This document shows positions 48,101 through 59,263 of a stretch of DNA of 64,000 nt, piece after piece. The stretch is taken from NCBI GenBank assembly GCA_030848705.1, contig CM061243.1:8333044-8397043 (forward strand), written 5' to 3'. Each line of letters opens with the position of its first letter. Position 1 is the first letter of the stretch. The notes below the pieces were generated by a model. It was not told the DNA's origin, did no database searches, and saw only the letters and a program-made list of their open reading frames with translations. Made by a program: the position numbers and the translations under genes. Source of the stretch: Heracleum sosnowskyi. Taxonomy: Eukaryota > Streptophyta > Magnoliopsida > Apiales > Apiaceae.

Positions 48101-51100
48101 ATGGCCTTTTTTCCTGGTGGGAGTTCCACGATTTCCCATGTGTTGTTATCCTCCAAAGCTGCCAGCTCTTCATTCATTGCTGAAATCCAATGATCATGTT
48201 GAATGGCTTGACTAACTGTAGCAGGATCTGGTGTTTTGGTCAGAGCAGTGAGAAAACAGTGAAATTCTGGCATAACTGTTTGATTAGTCACACTAGCAAT
48301 ATTGACAGTTGAGTTGGGTTTTTGTTGTCCAACAAAGTCTGTCATCCATGAAGGTGGCTTGACTGCTCTAGTGGACTTTCTGAGTAATGGTGTAGTCACA
48401 GCCATAGATGGTGAGGTGTCTACAGACATTGGACTTTGTGCAAATGATTGTTGTTCAGGCATTTGCTGGAATTCAGCACTTTCAACATCATCAATTTCTT
48501 CAGTAGCATAATCGTCAAGAAACAAATCATCATCTTGTTTCACTGGAGCAGGAACTGGCATAGCTATTGGCACAGGAGAGGCATAAGAATCAGATGGACT
48601 GTGCATTGGAAAGATCTCTTCATTGAATAACACATCTCTGGAAAGTATGACAGATTTGTCGATGAGACTGATGAGCTTGTATCCTTTCTTTGCAGGGGGA
48701 TAGCCAACAAACATGCAAGGAATGCCTCTTGCTGTAAATTTATCAGCATGAGGAGAGGTATTGTAAGCAAATGCCAGGCATCCAAAACTTTTGAGGTGAT
48801 CATACTCTGGGGCTTCTTTGTAGAGCATTTCATAGGGTGTTTTAAAATTCAAGACACTGCTGGGCAATCTATTTATGATATGTACAGCAGTCAACACACA
48901 ATATCCCCAATAATTCAAAGGTGCTGCAGATTGGAATCTAAGAGACCTAGCAACTTCTAAAACATGTCTGTGTTTTCTCTCAACCCTAGCATTTTGCTGG
49001 GGTCTGTAGATACAAGATGTTTCATGAATGATCCCCTTTTCAGTAAAGTACTTTCTACATGCTTGATCATCAAACTCAAGAGCATTATCAGTTCTCAGGG
49101 TTTTTATAGAACTAGTGAAATGATTTCTGATGTAATTCAAGAATGTGGACAAAGTTGTCAAATAATCAGATTTTCTTTGTAACAAATATACCCATGTCAT
49201 CCTAGTGTGATCATCAACTAGGGTTAGAAAGTACCTGAATTTTCCTTGAGTTGGGACTTTGTAGGGTCCCCAAATGTCTGCATGAAGAAGGTCAAACTTC
49301 TCCTTGGCATGTGAGTTGCTGAGGTTAAATGGTTGTCTTGTAAGCTTAGCCATGGGACAGGTGACACACATCTGTTTTGAGCTTACACTTGCAGCTTTTA
49401 AGAATGGGATGTATTGCAGGACTTTGGTGGATGCATGCCCCAGCCTTTGATGCCATTTTTGAAGTGAAGCAGTCACTGAATAGGCTTGAACAGGTGAAGT
49501 TTTTGCAGTATTCACACTGAGCTTCTGTGCATTTATTGAAGGATCCTGAAGATAGTACAATCCTTGCTTCACTTTGCCTACAGCTTTGACTTTTCTTGTA
49601 ACTGAATCCACAACAACACATGTTTCTGGATGAAACATCAGATCACAATTGTTGTCTCTAGCCAGTTTGTGTACAGATAGTAGGTTGTGAGTGAACTGGG
49701 GTACATAGAGTACATTGAACATCTTCAAGCCATTGGGTAATTCCATGTCTCCTATGTGAGTAATGTTGGCCTTTGCTCCAGTAGGAAGTTGTATTGTGTA
49801 GTGTTTTGGGGCCTTCTTTATGTTGACAAGAGACTGTAGAGATGTCACCATATGGTCAGAGGCTCCAGAATCCATGATCCACTCATATTCTTTAGAGTTA
49901 CAACTGCCAGTAGATTTAACCATTCCTGAGAAAGCAAAATCCAGTTCTTCATCAGTGTCTCCCCCTTGCTGTAGTTGAGGTGAGGATTCAGGAATCAACT
50001 TAAGCAACTGATCAATCTGATGAGGAGTAAGACTGGTGCTGGAATTGCATAAGCCTTGAGCAACATTAGCCCTTTTTGTATCAGAAAACTTATTGCCAGA
50101 CATCTTGTTATTTGACCATCTATTGCCCGAGTGAGGATTCATAGATCTTTGTGCAGGTGGTTTATACTTGTAGTGCCATTTAGGGTAGCCAATCACATTC
50201 CAACACCTGTCATGAGTGTGACCCTTACCCCCACATGTTGAGCATTGAAATATTTTTTCAGTTTGACCTTTACTGAACATAGCAGATATGTCAAGATCTT
50301 TGATATCATTGAGGTTAAGGATCTCTTTCTGTGATTCCTCTTGTTGAATGACAGAACATGCAATTTCAACAGTAGGTAGAGGTGAAAGCATAAGGAGTTG
50401 ACTTCTTTGTGGACCGAACTTATCATTAAGGCCATTTAAAAACTGAAAAAGTTTGGATTCTTCTTTCATGACCTCTATTGCTTTTAGCAGATCTTGTATC
50501 TCAGGGGTGATGGTTTTTAGTGTAGGCAAAATATTCATGGACTCTATTTCTTGCCACAGGCTACTCATACTAGTGAAGTATTCATTGACACTCATATCAT
50601 TTTGTTTGATAGCAAAAAGATCTCGACTAAGCTTATATTTTCTGGAACCATTGATTAGGGAAAAACGTTTTTCTAACTGCTGCCAAATTTCATGGGCACT
50701 GCTCATAAACAAAACAGACTGTTTAATAGTATCAGAAATATTATTGTGAAGCCATGAGATTACCATGTTGTTGCAAGTATCCCATTGAGAGGCTTCAGCA
50801 TGATCCTCAGTATTGCGTCTGAGAGTTCCATCCACCAGACCCAGCTTCCTTTTCGCACTCAATTGTATTTCGAAAGACCTTTTCCAGGCACGGTAGTCAC
50901 TGGCTCCTTGAAGCTTAGAGACACATATGGATGTTGGTCCATCAGAGGGGTGAAGAAACAAGGGATTTTGTAAATCTGAATAGGTGAATTTGCTCCCAGT
51001 AGCCATTTGAGAGATGTAAAAAGAACAAGACAACTAGTCTTCAAGAAACGACTACACAGTCAAGAAACTGCCAGAGAAAAGGCAAAGAAAGAAAAATTCA

Positions 51101-54100
51101 AGAAACTGGGAATGAATAAAGACTTAAACAAACAACAATAAGCTTTACTCTATGGTGCAAATATGCTGCTCTGATACCATGATGATTTATGATAGATTAG
51201 CATATAGCAGCCATTAGAAGAGCAAGAAAAGCTTTAAAGGAGAGAATAATACTCAACAAGATATGATTTCATTCCAACTGTAAAATGAGCCATACAGAGT
51301 TCTTTTATCCTGTTGTGTAACTAACTGAGAAAACAAAAACTACCATGACCCTAGTGGCCAAAACCTTGTACTAGTGCCAGCATAGCTGGAGGACCAGAAT
51401 GGCCTACACAGTACTTGCAAGATAAATGCTACTTGTCTTATTCTACTAGTTAACTTATTGAACTGATTAGCATAATCTAACCATAATCTTCATTACAAGC
51501 TAAACTAATATCATAATATCGCATAGTACATCTGTACATGTCAATATCTCTTATAGAAGAGCTCTAATGCTGACCTAGTATCACTTAACTAACTGCTTGT
51601 TCTCCTTTTGCAGAATTTCAATATAACTAGTTCCCAGTTGGATGATTTCTTTGGAGGCCCAGCTTTCCTTGCATGGTCACGTATGGGCAATCTACATAGG
51701 TTAGGTTCTTGGCTTTTGCACTTTTCTCTAAAATCTACTTTGAGTATATCCTTTGGAAGTCTATGTAGTTTCAGTTTCATTTGTCATGTCACCATTAAAT
51801 AATTTTTCCGAGGAGTGAATTACCTCCTCATGTCGTTTAATGGTCCAAAAAAAGAAGCATTTTTGCAACTTGTGCACATATCCTGATTGTACAACAAAGT
51901 ATCAGAAATTCCCATTTAAATGCCAAAAAAAAAAAAAACTGGATTAATAAGTTGTTCACTCAAAATTTACTTTGTAGCTTATTTAAGCGTGTCACTATTA
52001 AGGGATATGAAGTATCAGACTGTAAACTGTCCCTATGCTGGCTGACTAATTTTGAACTCTATATTTGGTTTTTCTTAATTATTATCTGTAGATGGGGTGG
52101 TCCATTACCACAAAGCTGGTTGGATCAGCAGCTTATAATGCAGAAGAAAATTTTGGCAAGAATGTATGAACTTGGGATGACTCCAGGTATCATCAACTCT
52201 ATAAACATTTGACCATATCGGTTTCAATATCCAGTGATCCTAAGTTTTTTACAACTTTCTTTTTTAAGCTATGTAATTTTTTTCTGTTTCAGTATGTTGA
52301 GAGAATGTCAGATCAATTGTTTTCTGACAGATAATTTTTCCGCACAGACTTGTATTGGCGATAAATATAGGATGTTGGTTGAGTTTTTACTTGTTTGCCA
52401 TTCTGTGGTGTTTAAGCACTGGTTTACTTTAGGATACAGTATCTTCTATTTGCTACTTTTTGTGCTCTACAAATTATACATTTTAGAAAATTCTTTTGAC
52501 AGACCTTCGTAGGGATTCGTTAACCAATTTATGTGCTCTTATTGTATGTGGAGTGATCCTGATAATGTTGATGTTTCTTTTCCAGTGCTTCCAGCCTTTT
52601 CTGGAAATGTTCCTGCAGCATTAAAAAGTGTATTTCCCACTGCAAAGATAGAAAGATTAGGAAATTGGTAAGACTGCTTTTTTTTTTTTCTGTTTGTTTA
52701 TATGTATTGAACTCATTTTACTCCAAATACTTGACTGCTGCTGCAAATGATATACACATGGCAAACGAATACCTTAATTAAGCAAAATAGAAAGGAAAAA
52801 ATGGAGGTAAACAAAAGAGAAGTATAGCATGCGGTCCATTCTGGATTTTTAGTTTACCTTACTGTTCTCTTATGAATTAAATTCAACTAGAGCATATTGA
52901 TACTTTTTTGCCTGCTTTGTGATAGAAATATCAGTATAACAGGATTGTACTGCTGTGCATTCTCTCTTGAAAATTTCGAATATGTGTTTGTTACAATGTT
53001 TCATCATTAAGCAATCCATCTGGTGTTTCTGAAGCAAAGAATGCTGATCCATTTAACTCTTCTATGTGTGATTTGCTTCTGTTGAACTGAGCGTAATTTT
53101 CTTTGTCACCATTAAGGTTTACTGTTGGGAGTGATTCTCGATGGTGCTGCACTTATCTTCTTGATGCAACTGATCCTCTGTTCATTGAAATTGGAAAAGC
53201 ATTTATTAAGCAGCAATTGAAAGGTTTGTATGTTGGAGACTTTTTTCAGTGAAATTTTCTTGAGTCGGTAGTCTTGCAGCAGTTACCTTTTCATGAAGAT
53301 GTATTGTCAGTCTCTGATACTTAATTTACCTCTTTGCTTAGAGTATGGAAGGAGTGGTCACATATACAACTGGTAATTCATCTTTTCTTGCTATGAATTT
53401 TTTTTTTTTGCTTGTAAATAAATAGCAGTAAAGTAATCTTTATTAATTTCCAAAAGATAGATGAAACAAACTATCTCATTAACAGGGAATAATATTGACG
53501 ACTCAAACTTTTATATGACTTCATCTGTACTATCTTGTAATATTTTGGAACATACATTGTTAAACATCTAACTTTATTTGCAGTGATACTTTTGATGAAA
53601 ACACTCCCCCTGTAGATGAACCAGAGTACATATCTTCACTTGGTGCAGCAATTTTCGAGGGAATGCAAAGTGGAGACGATGAAGCTGTTTGGTTAATGCA
53701 GGTTAATACAACGATTTATATATGAATTTCTTAAGTGATTGGTCCATCCACAGTTAACATTTGCATTTGAAAAAATGATGCAAGTGATATCTAATCATTT
53801 TTCATTGCTCTAGGGCCTAAACTTTGCTTCTTTCTTCTTCTTCGAAATATAATGTACTTTCATTTTACAGGGATGGCTTTTTTCTTATGACCCATTCTGG
53901 AGGCCTCCACAAATGAAGGTCTTGTCCTTGCATATAAGTTTGGCCTTTGTTCATCTTTTAATCTATCCAGATGCATGATTTTAACCATGTAATCATATTG
54001 TATTTATTTTGTTTTCTTTGACTAAAATCAATATAGAATATATACTGATTTAATCATTGCTGTAAGGAGCACATAAGAACTCCAGTTGTAAGAGCAGGTT

Positions 54101-57100
54101 TGTCCGGGTTAAGTTGATTCGAGAAACAGCCAACTCCAGAATCATTATAACTGGAATCAGAATAGAAAAGGCTATCATAGAGCGGTTTTAAAATTTAAAT
54201 GCTATGAGGTGTATAAGATGTGGCCTATATAATGTGCTGGAAGAGTATCACTAACAAAAGCATCTGTGAAATTAGTACAAGGAATAGTTCCTAGTATACA
54301 TTGGTCCATAGGAGACAGTCCCTATTATATATTGCTTCGTAGGAGACAGTCCCATTCTGACTAGGGACAACTTGGTGTGTTCTGATGAAATTGATATGCA
54401 CTCCCTACAACTTAGCTGCTGCTAAAGTTTAAGGAGAGCCCTCCATAATAAAAACAACCATTTGTTTTTGAACATATGTTGTTTCATGTAATAAGGTAGG
54501 TATGAAGATATATGACAGATCAGATCCAATTTGTTTTAATATTTCCATTTAAATTCCTGGTTAAGATTCTAAGATCCTCTGTTGCAATCGAACATTCATT
54601 TTTTAGGCGCTTCTCCATTCTGTCCCAGTAGGAAAGATGGTTGTCCTTGACTTGTTTGCTGAAGTGTTACCGATATGGACTACTTCAGAGCAGTTTTATG
54701 GTGTTCCTTACATATGGTAAGTTATAGCTCCTTTCATACTCCTCTTATTAGTCAGATTTTGGTACTTGAGTAGTTGCAGAATAAAAACTTAATTCTAAAT
54801 TTCTATTTGTTGAGAAGAAAGAACAGTTTAATTACCCGTATCTTTTGTTGCCTGACTTACATTATGAATATCTTTGGGTTCAAGAAAATCGCATAGTTAC
54901 TGTTTCTCTTGCATCCTCAAAATTTATTTATTTTCGATATTCATAATTCTGTATACAGTCCACAAACCTTTCCTGCCTAAACCAAATGCATTCTCACCAA
55001 CATTAGCAGTGGATGAAAATACGCATTCTTGTTTCAGATTAATTTTGCGCTAGAGCTTAAAGTAACTGGTATTTTTCTTTTATCTAAAAGAACCTCTGAC
55101 CCTTTCAAAAATTCACCTCTTTGTCATTTGTGAGAAGAAATGCCAGCTAATCTTGGAATTTTGCTCTAAATGTGATATTTTTTGTAAGCTGCTGGAGAAA
55201 GCAGTAATAATCTGTTGAGGGTTATAAAAAAGTTTCCAATCAATTGCAAGCCACTAATCACACTTCAATATTTTTCTTTTCTTTATTTCTGTATGACATT
55301 TTTGTCCTAAATTCGAGTACTGCTGAATGTCAACCCTGATACAACTTTGCTACACAACTTTGTTCAGGTGTATGCTACACAACTTTGCTGCAAATGTTGA
55401 AATGTACGGAGTGTTAGATGCTATAGGATCTGGACCTGTTGAAGCTCGTACGAGTGAAAACTCAACGATGGCAAGTTATTTGACCCAACTTTATTAAGGC
55501 TCTCTAATTACTACATTAGTGTTAAACTATACGCCAAGATATCATGAAAACTGTCCTTTCTGTTAAATTCACTTCAAATAAGAAGATATATCTTAATAAT
55601 TTACTTGAATACTATCTCGCTTGTCAACTAACTCTATGTGGAAGCATGTCATATGCCTACCATAGCATTCCAGCTTCTCTGAAGGGAGGAAGTGAGAAGT
55701 CAATCCAAAACACACAACTCGTTTTTTAAGACTGAGTCGACGTATTTTGACCCCATAAATTATGTCAATATGTAATGCTGCAAACTTCACTCTCATTAGA
55801 AGCCCTGCTCACACACACACACAAGAAAGGCTGTTTTTACAAACCTAAGTATTTGGTATATGTTCAATTTTATCTGAGTTCTATTGTACAAATTCTATTG
55901 CATCTCGACCTCTATTTTTTTTTTTACAAACCTAAGTAATTTCCTTATTTCTCTCTCAGTACATGTGAAACGTTCATGTTTTTATAATCATACTCTAATC
56001 TGTATCATCCAGGTTGGTGTTGGAATGTCAATGGAAGGTATTGAACAGAATCCTATAGTTTATGATCTTATGTCCGAGATGGCATTCCAGCATAAAACAA
56101 TTGATGTCGAGGTACTACGGTTTTACTTTCTCTTTCCCAGTATAGGTTTATATTTTATCCACATATTTTAGATGGAGATATAAAGCGTTTCAAAGATCTA
56201 CTTGGGACTGGAAGTACTTAATTGTCGGGTAGAATGTCGTCAAGAATCAGTCTTTGGTGCACCCCCTGCGAAAAGCTTTATGCAGCATATGCTTATACCT
56301 AGACAACGCCATTGGGATTTCTACGCAATTACTTTTGACCTTCTAACATTTGGTTAAATATAAATCAAGAGAGCGAAAGTAAGCAGAAGTCTGCACTTGT
56401 TGCATTGTTCAAGCGAAGGCTTTATGGAAATATGTATACAGGGAATACAGACCATTAATTTCTTCAAAGTTGACCTGATTCCTGAAAAACAGCAGGGGTA
56501 AAGAGTCGAGCAATTCCCGACCAACAGAATGCACTTTGCTAATCCCAGGAGTTGGAATTTTGACTCTGTTATTACTTGCAGCCATTTAGAAAGAAAATCT
56601 TGAATGACTAGTTCTCTTTTTGGCATATCTCCATAATATCTCTGAGTTTATCTTTACTGTACCATCACAGAGATTTTGGATCAATGTGCCCAAAATCTGC
56701 TCAATCTCAATTGCCTTGTTTCCTTGCAGACGTGGGTTAATCTATACTCAAAAAGACGGTATGGGAAATTTGTTCAAACCATGCAAGAATCCTGGAATAT
56801 ACTATATCACACAATTTACAACTGTACAGATGGTGCTTATGTAAGTGCATCTTTTACTTTTGTGATGTGCTGAAACCTTGCAATTCTTCACTCTAGATAA
56901 TAAGTAGGAGTGTAGGAGTAGCACTCTTTATGTTCTGAACTTGCATTACTCAAGTTTATAAGATTAAATTGTGCCACCATGAGAGGGGCCTAATGTAAAA
57001 TTAAAAATTTCTTGATTTTGGCCAATCCTTATCTTTGCTAAAACAGGATAAAAACAGGGATGTCATTGTGTCATTCCCAGATGTCGATCCATCCTTCATC

Positions 57101-58167
57101 TCGATAGCCCAAATATTCTCACCAATACGTGAAAAGCATAGCATAGCATTATCAAGGAGGGATTCTTTGAAAGATTTAACTGACACTTTTGACCAACCTC
57201 ATCTCTGGTATTTAACTTCAGAAGTGATACGTGCTCTAGAACTTTTTATTGAGAGTGGAGCCAAACTATCAGGAAGTAACACCTACAGGTTAATTTCCCT
57301 TTATTTTTCAATCACGTCCTAAATATGTGAATAGGTCTGTGTTTCTTTTACTAGCTGCTACTAATAGATCATTTACGTAATCTCTGTGCATGTTTTGTGC
57401 ATCCTTTAGATATGACCTTGTTGACCTGACAAGACAAGCTTTGGCAAAGTATGCAAACCAACTGTTTTTAAAGGTCATAGAATCTTATAAATTGAAAGAT
57501 TTAGACACACTTGGATGCCTCAGCGAGAAGTTTCTTGAGCTTGTGTATGATATGGATACACTTTTAGCTTGCCATGAGGGATTTCTACTAGGTCCATGGT
57601 TGGAGAGCGCAAAACAACTCGCCCAAGACAGAGAACAAGAAAAACAGGTAAGAACCACTCAATCCAGTAATCAACTGTATCCACACAATCCCACCTGGAC
57701 AATCATTGATGCAACCACATTTTCAGTTCGAGTGGAATGCAAGAACTCAGATAACCATGTGGTTCGATAACACAGAGGAAGAAGCCAGCCTGCTTCGTGA
57801 CTATGGTATGTGCAATGCTACCTTTAGTTAAGGGTGATATCACAGAAGTTCATTTATTCAGTTGCCAATTATATTTGTTATTTTTTTCCGTAATTGTTTT
57901 CCAGGAAACAAGTACTGGAGTGGACTTTTACGAGATTATTATGGCCCAAGAGCAGCAATCTACTTCAAATATCTGCAAGAGAGTTTGCAGAAAGGTTCTG
58001 GTTTTGATTTGAACGGTTGGAGGAGGGAATGGGTGACGCTCACTAACGACTGGCAGAAAAGTCGAAAAACGTTCCCTGTCAAGGCCATCGGCAATGCCCT
58101 CAACACATCTAGCTGGCTTTACGACAAATACTTGCGCGATCCTGAAACACACACTTTGGATCATTAG
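45187..58167 (+). CDS. NAGLU: Alpha-N-acetylglucosaminidase (GH89), 19 exons, 816 aa
   Basis: This lysosomal/vacuolar-type glycosidase removes terminal alpha-GlcNAc. The Arabidopsis homolog (CYL1) is needed in reproductive development. Exons: 45187-45414, 45486-45562, 45698-45909, 46027-46148, 51614-51699, 52092-52186, 52586-52667, 53117-53223, 53342-53372, 53584-53701, 53871-53918, 54607-54716, 55368-55470, 56013-56111, 56730-56840, 57047-57288, 57410-57647, 57727-57805, 57905-58167. They total 2451 bp, and every junction keeps phase. Residues 1-24 form a hydrophobic signal peptide. The catalytic acid is probably E352 ([10 protein letters not shown]) and the nucleophile E481 (MEGIEQN), by analogy with human E316 and E446. 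[19 protein letters not shown] and [12 protein letters not shown] are conserved. Intron 4 holds a copia element; intron 13 starts with GC. N-to-D at 351 and GG-to-AA at 446-447 differ from the relatives I remember. No stop or frame break was found. Confidence 0.95.
46321..46325. repeat. Target duplication CAAGC, left copy
   Basis: CAAGC here and at 51496-51500 bound the intronic copia element and define its ends exactly. Confidence 0.93.
46326..46641 (-). repeat. 3' LTR of intronic copia
   Basis: 316 bp, identical by eye to 51180-51495. The first three bases in element direction (46641-46639, TAA) also form the stop codon of gag-pol. Confidence 0.93.
46639..51006 (-). CDS. gag-pol: Gag-pol polyprotein of intronic copia element
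   Basis: The ORF is open from 51033. The second ATG, at 51006, is preferred because [11 protein letters not shown] then starts in front of the conserved copia gag N-terminus ([15 protein letters not shown]); this gives 1455 residues. Residue numbers here count from 51033. Gag has a CCHC knuckle, [14 protein letters not shown] (near 261). Protease is MDSGASDHM (near 383). Integrase has the HQRLGHAS segment, [18 protein letters not shown] (near 650) and [14 protein letters not shown] has [11 protein letters not shown] (near 1141), and RNase H has [10 protein letters not shown] (near 1303) and AEAEYRAMA. No internal stops are seen. The last codons, reading PLEGE, encode the polypurine tract. Lineage within copia is not settled by eye, but it is not SIRE. 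Confidence 0.94.
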   Translation of the reverse strand: MATGSKFTYSDLQNPLFLHPSDGPTSICVSKLQGASDYRAWKRSFEIQLSAKRKLGLVDGTLRRNTEDHAEASQWDTCNNMVISWLHNNISDTIKQSVLFMSSAHEIWQQLEKRFSLINGSRKYKLSRDLFAIKQNDMSVNEYFTSMSSLWQEIESMNILPTLKTITPEIQDLLKAIEVMKEESKLFQFLNGLNDKFGPQRSQLLMLSPLPTVEIACSVIQQEESQKEILNLNDIKDLDISAMFSKGQTEKIFQCSTCGGKGHTHDRCWNVIGYPKWHYKYKPPAQRSMNPHSGNRWSNNKMSGNKFSDTKRANVAQGLCNSSTSLTPHQIDQLLKLIPESSPQLQQGGDTDEELDFAFSGMVKSTGSCNSKEYEWIMDSGASDHMVTSLQSLVNIKKAPKHYTIQLPTGAKANITHIGDMELPNGLKMFNVLYVPQFTHNLLSVHKLARDNNCDLMFHPETCVVVDSVTRKVKAVGKVKQGLYYLQDPSINAQKLSVNTAKTSPVQAYSVTASLQKWHQRLGHASTKVLQYIPFLKAASVSSKQMCVTCPMAKLTRQPFNLSNSHAKEKFDLLHADIWGPYKVPTQGKFRYFLTLVDDHTRMTWVYLLQRKSDYLTTLSTFLNYIRNHFTSSIKTLRTDNALEFDDQACRKYFTEKGIIHETSCIYRPQQNARVERKHRHVLEVARSLRFQSAAPLNYWGYCVLTAVHIINRLPSSVLNFKTPYEMLYKEAPEYDHLKSFGCLAFAYNTSPHADKFTARGIPCMFVGYPPAKKGYKLISLIDKSVILSRDVLFNEEIFPMHSPSDSYASPVPIAMPVPAPVKQDDDLFLDDYATEEIDDVESAEFQQMPEQQSFAQSPMSVDTSPSMAVTTPLLRKSTRAVKPPSWMTDFVGQQKPNSTVNIASVTNQTVMPEFHCFLTALTKTPDPATVSQAIQHDHWISAMNEELAALEDNNTWEIVELPPGKKAIGCKWLFKTKYNQDGTVERYKSRLVILGCRQIYGIDYMETFAPVAKLSTVRALLAVAAMKDWPAYQMDVKNAFLHGELAETVYMKMPEGYTGLGSRIKAGMVFDPSRNSKLVCKLKKALYGLKQAPRLWFHKLSLTLQNNGYTQSKSDYSLFSYIHNDAVTLILVYVDDILITGNSETAIAKLKSILATQFHMKDMGAANYFLGLEITRTADGIFISQKKYTEDLLKEYGLSTTAPLRLPMDPHLKLAPDKGELLPNPHPYQRLMGKLIYLTVTRPDLTFSVHILTQFMHSPTNIHMQAAKRVLRYLRSNTGQGILLASSSTAQLTAYCDSDWASCPFSRKSTSGFCILLGNSPVSWKTKKQSVVSRSSAEAEYRAMALTSCEITWLTQLLKDMGIDNLPSTTMKCDNQAAISIAANPVLHERTKHIEIDCHYIRDQINSGTIKTEHVPTHGQVADLLTKPLSIKQHKYLLSKFGASVHTSSPLEGE
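51180..51495 (-). repeat. 5' LTR of intronic copia
   Basis: 316 bp, identical by eye to the other LTR (offset 4854 bp). The internal side abuts TGCTCTGATACCA, the reverse complement of the initiator-Met tRNA primer site. Confidence 0.93.
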
Positions 58168-58695
58168 CTGTTCTGTAATTGTGCAAACTGAGGTTACAGT
58201 GTCGTGTAAACATCACAAGTTACCATAAATATGTGTTGATTGCTTTCTGACTTGAAAAAACTAGTCAAACAAATTGAAATGTTATCACAGCTGAAAAACT
58301 TCTACAAACGTGAATCTGAGATGCGAATTCTGGAACATTCCCAAATATATTGCACGTGTAGTAATTCCACGTAAGCAGCCGCCTTTTGTTTTTCTAAATA
58401 TATATTCCTGTTCCTACAGGGTGTCCGATAAGCCGTTGAATCTTTGACGTGTTGACCATTTAACAGGAGTATTACCTCATTGGTTACGCGTCAGGTTATA
58501 TCTTTTCCCACGTTAAATACAAACCCCTGTAATATAATATTTATAATTTGTCTGTATAAAAGAACCTGTTTGTCAAATTACAGAAACAGAACTCCTTCTT
58601 GAAGAGCTATAAGCATAAACTCATACATATATACCATCTTCATCTTTGTCGTATAGTTCGTCTCGTATTAAACATCCTAATTTTTTGAATCGACT
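58168..58695 (+). promoter_or_regulatory. NAGLU 3' end and promoter/leader of small gene 1
   Basis: This lies between the NAGLU stop and the next ATG. A good TATA box, TATAAAAG (58554-58561), is followed by about 130 bp of leader, which fits the small gene at 58696. Two upstream blocks, 58365-58460 and 58464-58535, are repeated before the second small gene. No clear polyadenylation signal for NAGLU was fixed; AATAAA-like ATAAAT is at 58226. Confidence 0.6.
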
Positions 58696-58920
58696 ATGGA
58701 TTCGGGAAACAATTACAAGGAGTCATATGGAACATCATGGGCGGATCAGTGGGATCCCTTGCCGGAATACTCTGACAAATCATCATCGAAGAAGAGTAGT
58801 ACAAGTGCAATGGCTTCCAAAGGAAAGACAGCAGCTTCTACGGGAGCCAAGAAAGTGAAAGGTGGGCTTACGTGGATCAAGGACAAATATCACAAAACCA
58901 CCCATAAGCAGCATAACTAA
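58696..58920 (+). CDS. Small hydrophilic plant protein, copy 1 (74 aa)
   Basis: This intronless ORF of 74 residues is basic and Ser/Lys-rich, with no signal peptide or membrane segment. The ends are conserved between the two copies: GTSWADQ.DPLPEYSDKS near the N-terminus and KKVKGGLTWI.DKYHKTTHK at the C-terminus. The shared protein frame and conserved C-terminus, plus a TATA box upstream, support a real gene. I recall similar small plant proteins ending in W-I-K-D-K-Y, but no function is known to me. It is in tandem with 60018-60236. Confidence 0.75.
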   Translation: MDSGNNYKESYGTSWADQWDPLPEYSDKSSSKKSSTSAMASKGKTAASTGAKKVKGGLTWIKDKYHKTTHKQHN

Positions 58921-59115
58921 ATTTCTACCCCTCCCTTCATCATCCATGCAAATATAAACCTCTTTTTTTATTTATTTTGAAGATCTTCATTTTTTATTTT
59001 AGTTGTGTAGAGTTCTTTCGTTTAATCACTTTTTTTTCTTTGTACACCTACATCTACACACTAGTGGTCGAGATCATTGACTCGATTTGATTTATTGACT
59101 CGATTTGATTTACAT
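58921..59115 (+). other. 3' region of small gene 1
   Basis: Contains CTACCCCTCCCTTC and ATGCAAATATAAACCTC blocks shared with the 3' region of copy 2, then a GACTCGATTTGATTTA direct repeat (59089-59111) just before the NAGLU-derived scrap. Confidence 0.6.
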
Positions 59116-59170
59116 CTACAGGTTAATTTTTCTTTATGTTTAAATCACCTCCTAAATATGTGAATAGATC
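59116..59170 (+). pseudogene. Fragment of NAGLU exon 16/intron 16 junction
   Basis: About 55 bp match 57283-57337 (last six exon bases, the splice donor and the start of intron 16) at roughly nine bases in ten. TCCTAAATATGTGAATAG is exact. It is joined within a few bases to a copy of 58365 onward, so it marks a duplicated block that lost NAGLU exons 17-19. Confidence 0.8.
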
Positions 59171-59263
59171 AATTTTTCCACGTAAGCAGCTGCCTTTTGT
59201 TTTTCTAAATATGCATTCCTGTTCCTACAGGGTGTCCGATAAGCAGTTGAATCTTTGACCTGT
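59171..59263 (+). repeat. Copy of the region upstream of small gene 1
   Basis: Matches 58363-58458 closely (GTAAGCAGCTGCCTTTTGT, then CCTACAGGGTGTCCGATAAG). The match breaks at GTTGAC and resumes at about 59868. Confidence 0.85.

Larger units (their letters stand above)
46326..51495 (-). mobile_element. Complete copia element in NAGLU intron 4, antisense
   Basis: 5170 bp, minus strand: 5' LTR 51180-51495, primer site ATGGTATCAGAGCA (about 51167-51180), one gag-pol ORF, polypurine tract at the ORF end, 3' LTR 46326-46641. The 316-bp LTRs are identical by eye, and the 5-bp CAAGC duplication is intact. Read in element direction, the LTR begins TAATGAAG and ends CATCA: TA..CA ends instead of TG..CA. 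It lies antisense to the host gene, between exons 4 and 5, and lengthens that intron from about 0.3 kb to 5.5 kb. An intact ORF and identical LTRs mark a young and perhaps active copy. Confidence 0.95.

Noticed and set aside
52234..52512. 92-codon ORF in a NAGLU intron
   Set aside because: Hydrophobic, T-rich intron sequence between confirmed exons 6 and 7; no domain.
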